Made by a program: the position numbers and the translations under genes. The notes under the pieces are model-generated. The model was not told the origin of the DNA and did not search any database. It saw only the letters and a list, made by a program, of their open reading frames with translations. From BRH-c25 sp041690515 (lineage in GTDB: Bacteria > Bacillota > Clostridia > Lutisporales > Lutisporaceae), in contig JAWLHF010000144.1 of NCBI GenBank assembly GCA_041690515.1, forward strand, positions 1 through 6,586: a stretch of 6,586 bases of DNA. The letters run 5' to 3'. Positions 6,463 through 6,586 of the stretch are shown piece by piece; position 1 is the first letter of the stretch, and every line of letters starts with the position of its first letter.

Positions 6463-6586
6463 AACACCGACGTGGGGAAGTATCTCTGAAGAAGCCTTTC
6501 ACTGACCTCGGAACGGGAATACCCTCGGGCAAAATAACCAGACGGGCAAGCAGAGATGGGACCCCCGCCAGTGATTTTGCTGGCTT
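6463..6586 (+). ncRNA. Possible structured RNA or leader, cut by right window edge
   Basis: From 6461 to the edge 71 of 126 bases are G or C, clearly richer than the AT-rich DNA before it. ATCTCTG (6482-6488) is complementary to CAGAGAT (6551-6557). Just outside it GGGG (6474-6477) can pair with CCCC (6562-6565) across a small internal loop. Inside it GGG-AATA-CCC (6515-6524) forms a short hairpin. At the edge GCCAG (6567-6571) and CTGGC (6580-6584) make another hairpin followed by TT. A promoter-like pair precedes the block. I recognise no known riboswitch or RNA family. It could be a small RNA, a leader of the next gene, or a fragment of a repeat; the strand is inferred from the promoter only. 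Confidence 0.3.

Larger units (their letters stand above)
6167..6586. other. 420-bp region after cdd without a recognised gene; foldback repeat and possible RNA
   Basis: No protein gene can be supported. From left to right there is an AT-rich stretch (6167-6240), then a long imperfect inverted repeat (6248-6423). A short AT-rich linker with promoter-like boxes (6424-6460) and a GC-rich block with complementary segments follow, to the edge. A plus-strand frame is open from 6456 to the edge but has no ATG, GTG or TTG. A minus-strand frame is open from the edge to a stop at 6368-6370 (72 codons) and matches no family I know. No clear terminator for the cdd transcript is seen. Confidence 0.7.

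Noticed and set aside
3441..6514. GTTCCGAGG at 3441-3449 repeated inverted as CCTCGGAAC at 6506-6514
   Set aside because: Only nine bases match and the flanks differ; a chance match in 6.6 kb is likely.
6511..6584. Resemblance of GGGAAU and CCCCCGCC segments to a cobalamin riboswitch core
   Set aside because: The central GGTGAAAATCC-like box is absent, spacing does not fit, and cdd-era context gives no reason for B12 control.
6567..6586. GCCAG-loop-CTGGC followed by TT as an intrinsic terminator
   Set aside because: Only two T bases are visible before the window ends, and the stem is just 5 bp, so a terminator cannot be claimed.

Overview
The window comes from a spore-forming, low-to-moderate GC Firmicute of the clostridial type. 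The evidence is the gene order yqfD-phoH-pgpH-ybeY-dgkA-(yerB)-cdd, the sporulation protein YqfD at the left edge, strong AGGAGG-like Shine-Dalgarno sites, TTG and GTG starts, and GA-rich coding sequence. The order follows the Bacillus subtilis yqfD-phoH-yqfF-yqfG-dgkA-cdd-era cluster. I cannot name the species from the sequence alone.

Layout: all recognised genes are on the + strand. Positions 1-334 hold the C-terminal end of YqfD. A TTG-started phoH (370-1356) follows, then a membrane-bound HD phosphohydrolase of the PgpH/YqfF (cyclic-di-AMP phosphodiesterase) family (about 1371-3437). A 100-bp gap carrying a GC-rich palindrome leads to ybeY (3538-4023) and a GTG-started dgkA/undecaprenol kinase (4042-4419). 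A 290-bp gap without a recognised gene precedes a YerB-like DUF3048 lipoprotein (4710-5768), whose last codons hold the ribosome-binding site of cdd, cytidine deaminase (5774-6166). The remaining 420 bp to the window edge hold no recognisable gene but are rich in structure. There is a 176-bp imperfect foldback repeat (6248-6423) with the 8-mer AGTTTGTA on both sides. Beyond it are a possible promoter and a GC-rich block with nested complementary segments that runs off the edge.

The genes share ribosome/RNA maturation and cell-envelope themes. PhoH and YbeY are linked to RNA metabolism and ribosome quality control. PgpH lowers cyclic-di-AMP, DgkA recycles undecaprenol or diacylglycerol lipid carriers, Cdd salvages pyrimidine nucleosides, and YqfD belongs to the sporulation programme. 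era, which normally follows cdd, is not reached in this window.

The coding part is ordinary conserved core genome. The parts worth a second look are the intergenic ones: the foldback element, the possible structured RNA at the right edge, the dgkA-yerB gap, and the placement of a DUF3048 lipoprotein gene inside this cluster. None of these is proven here to be a new system.
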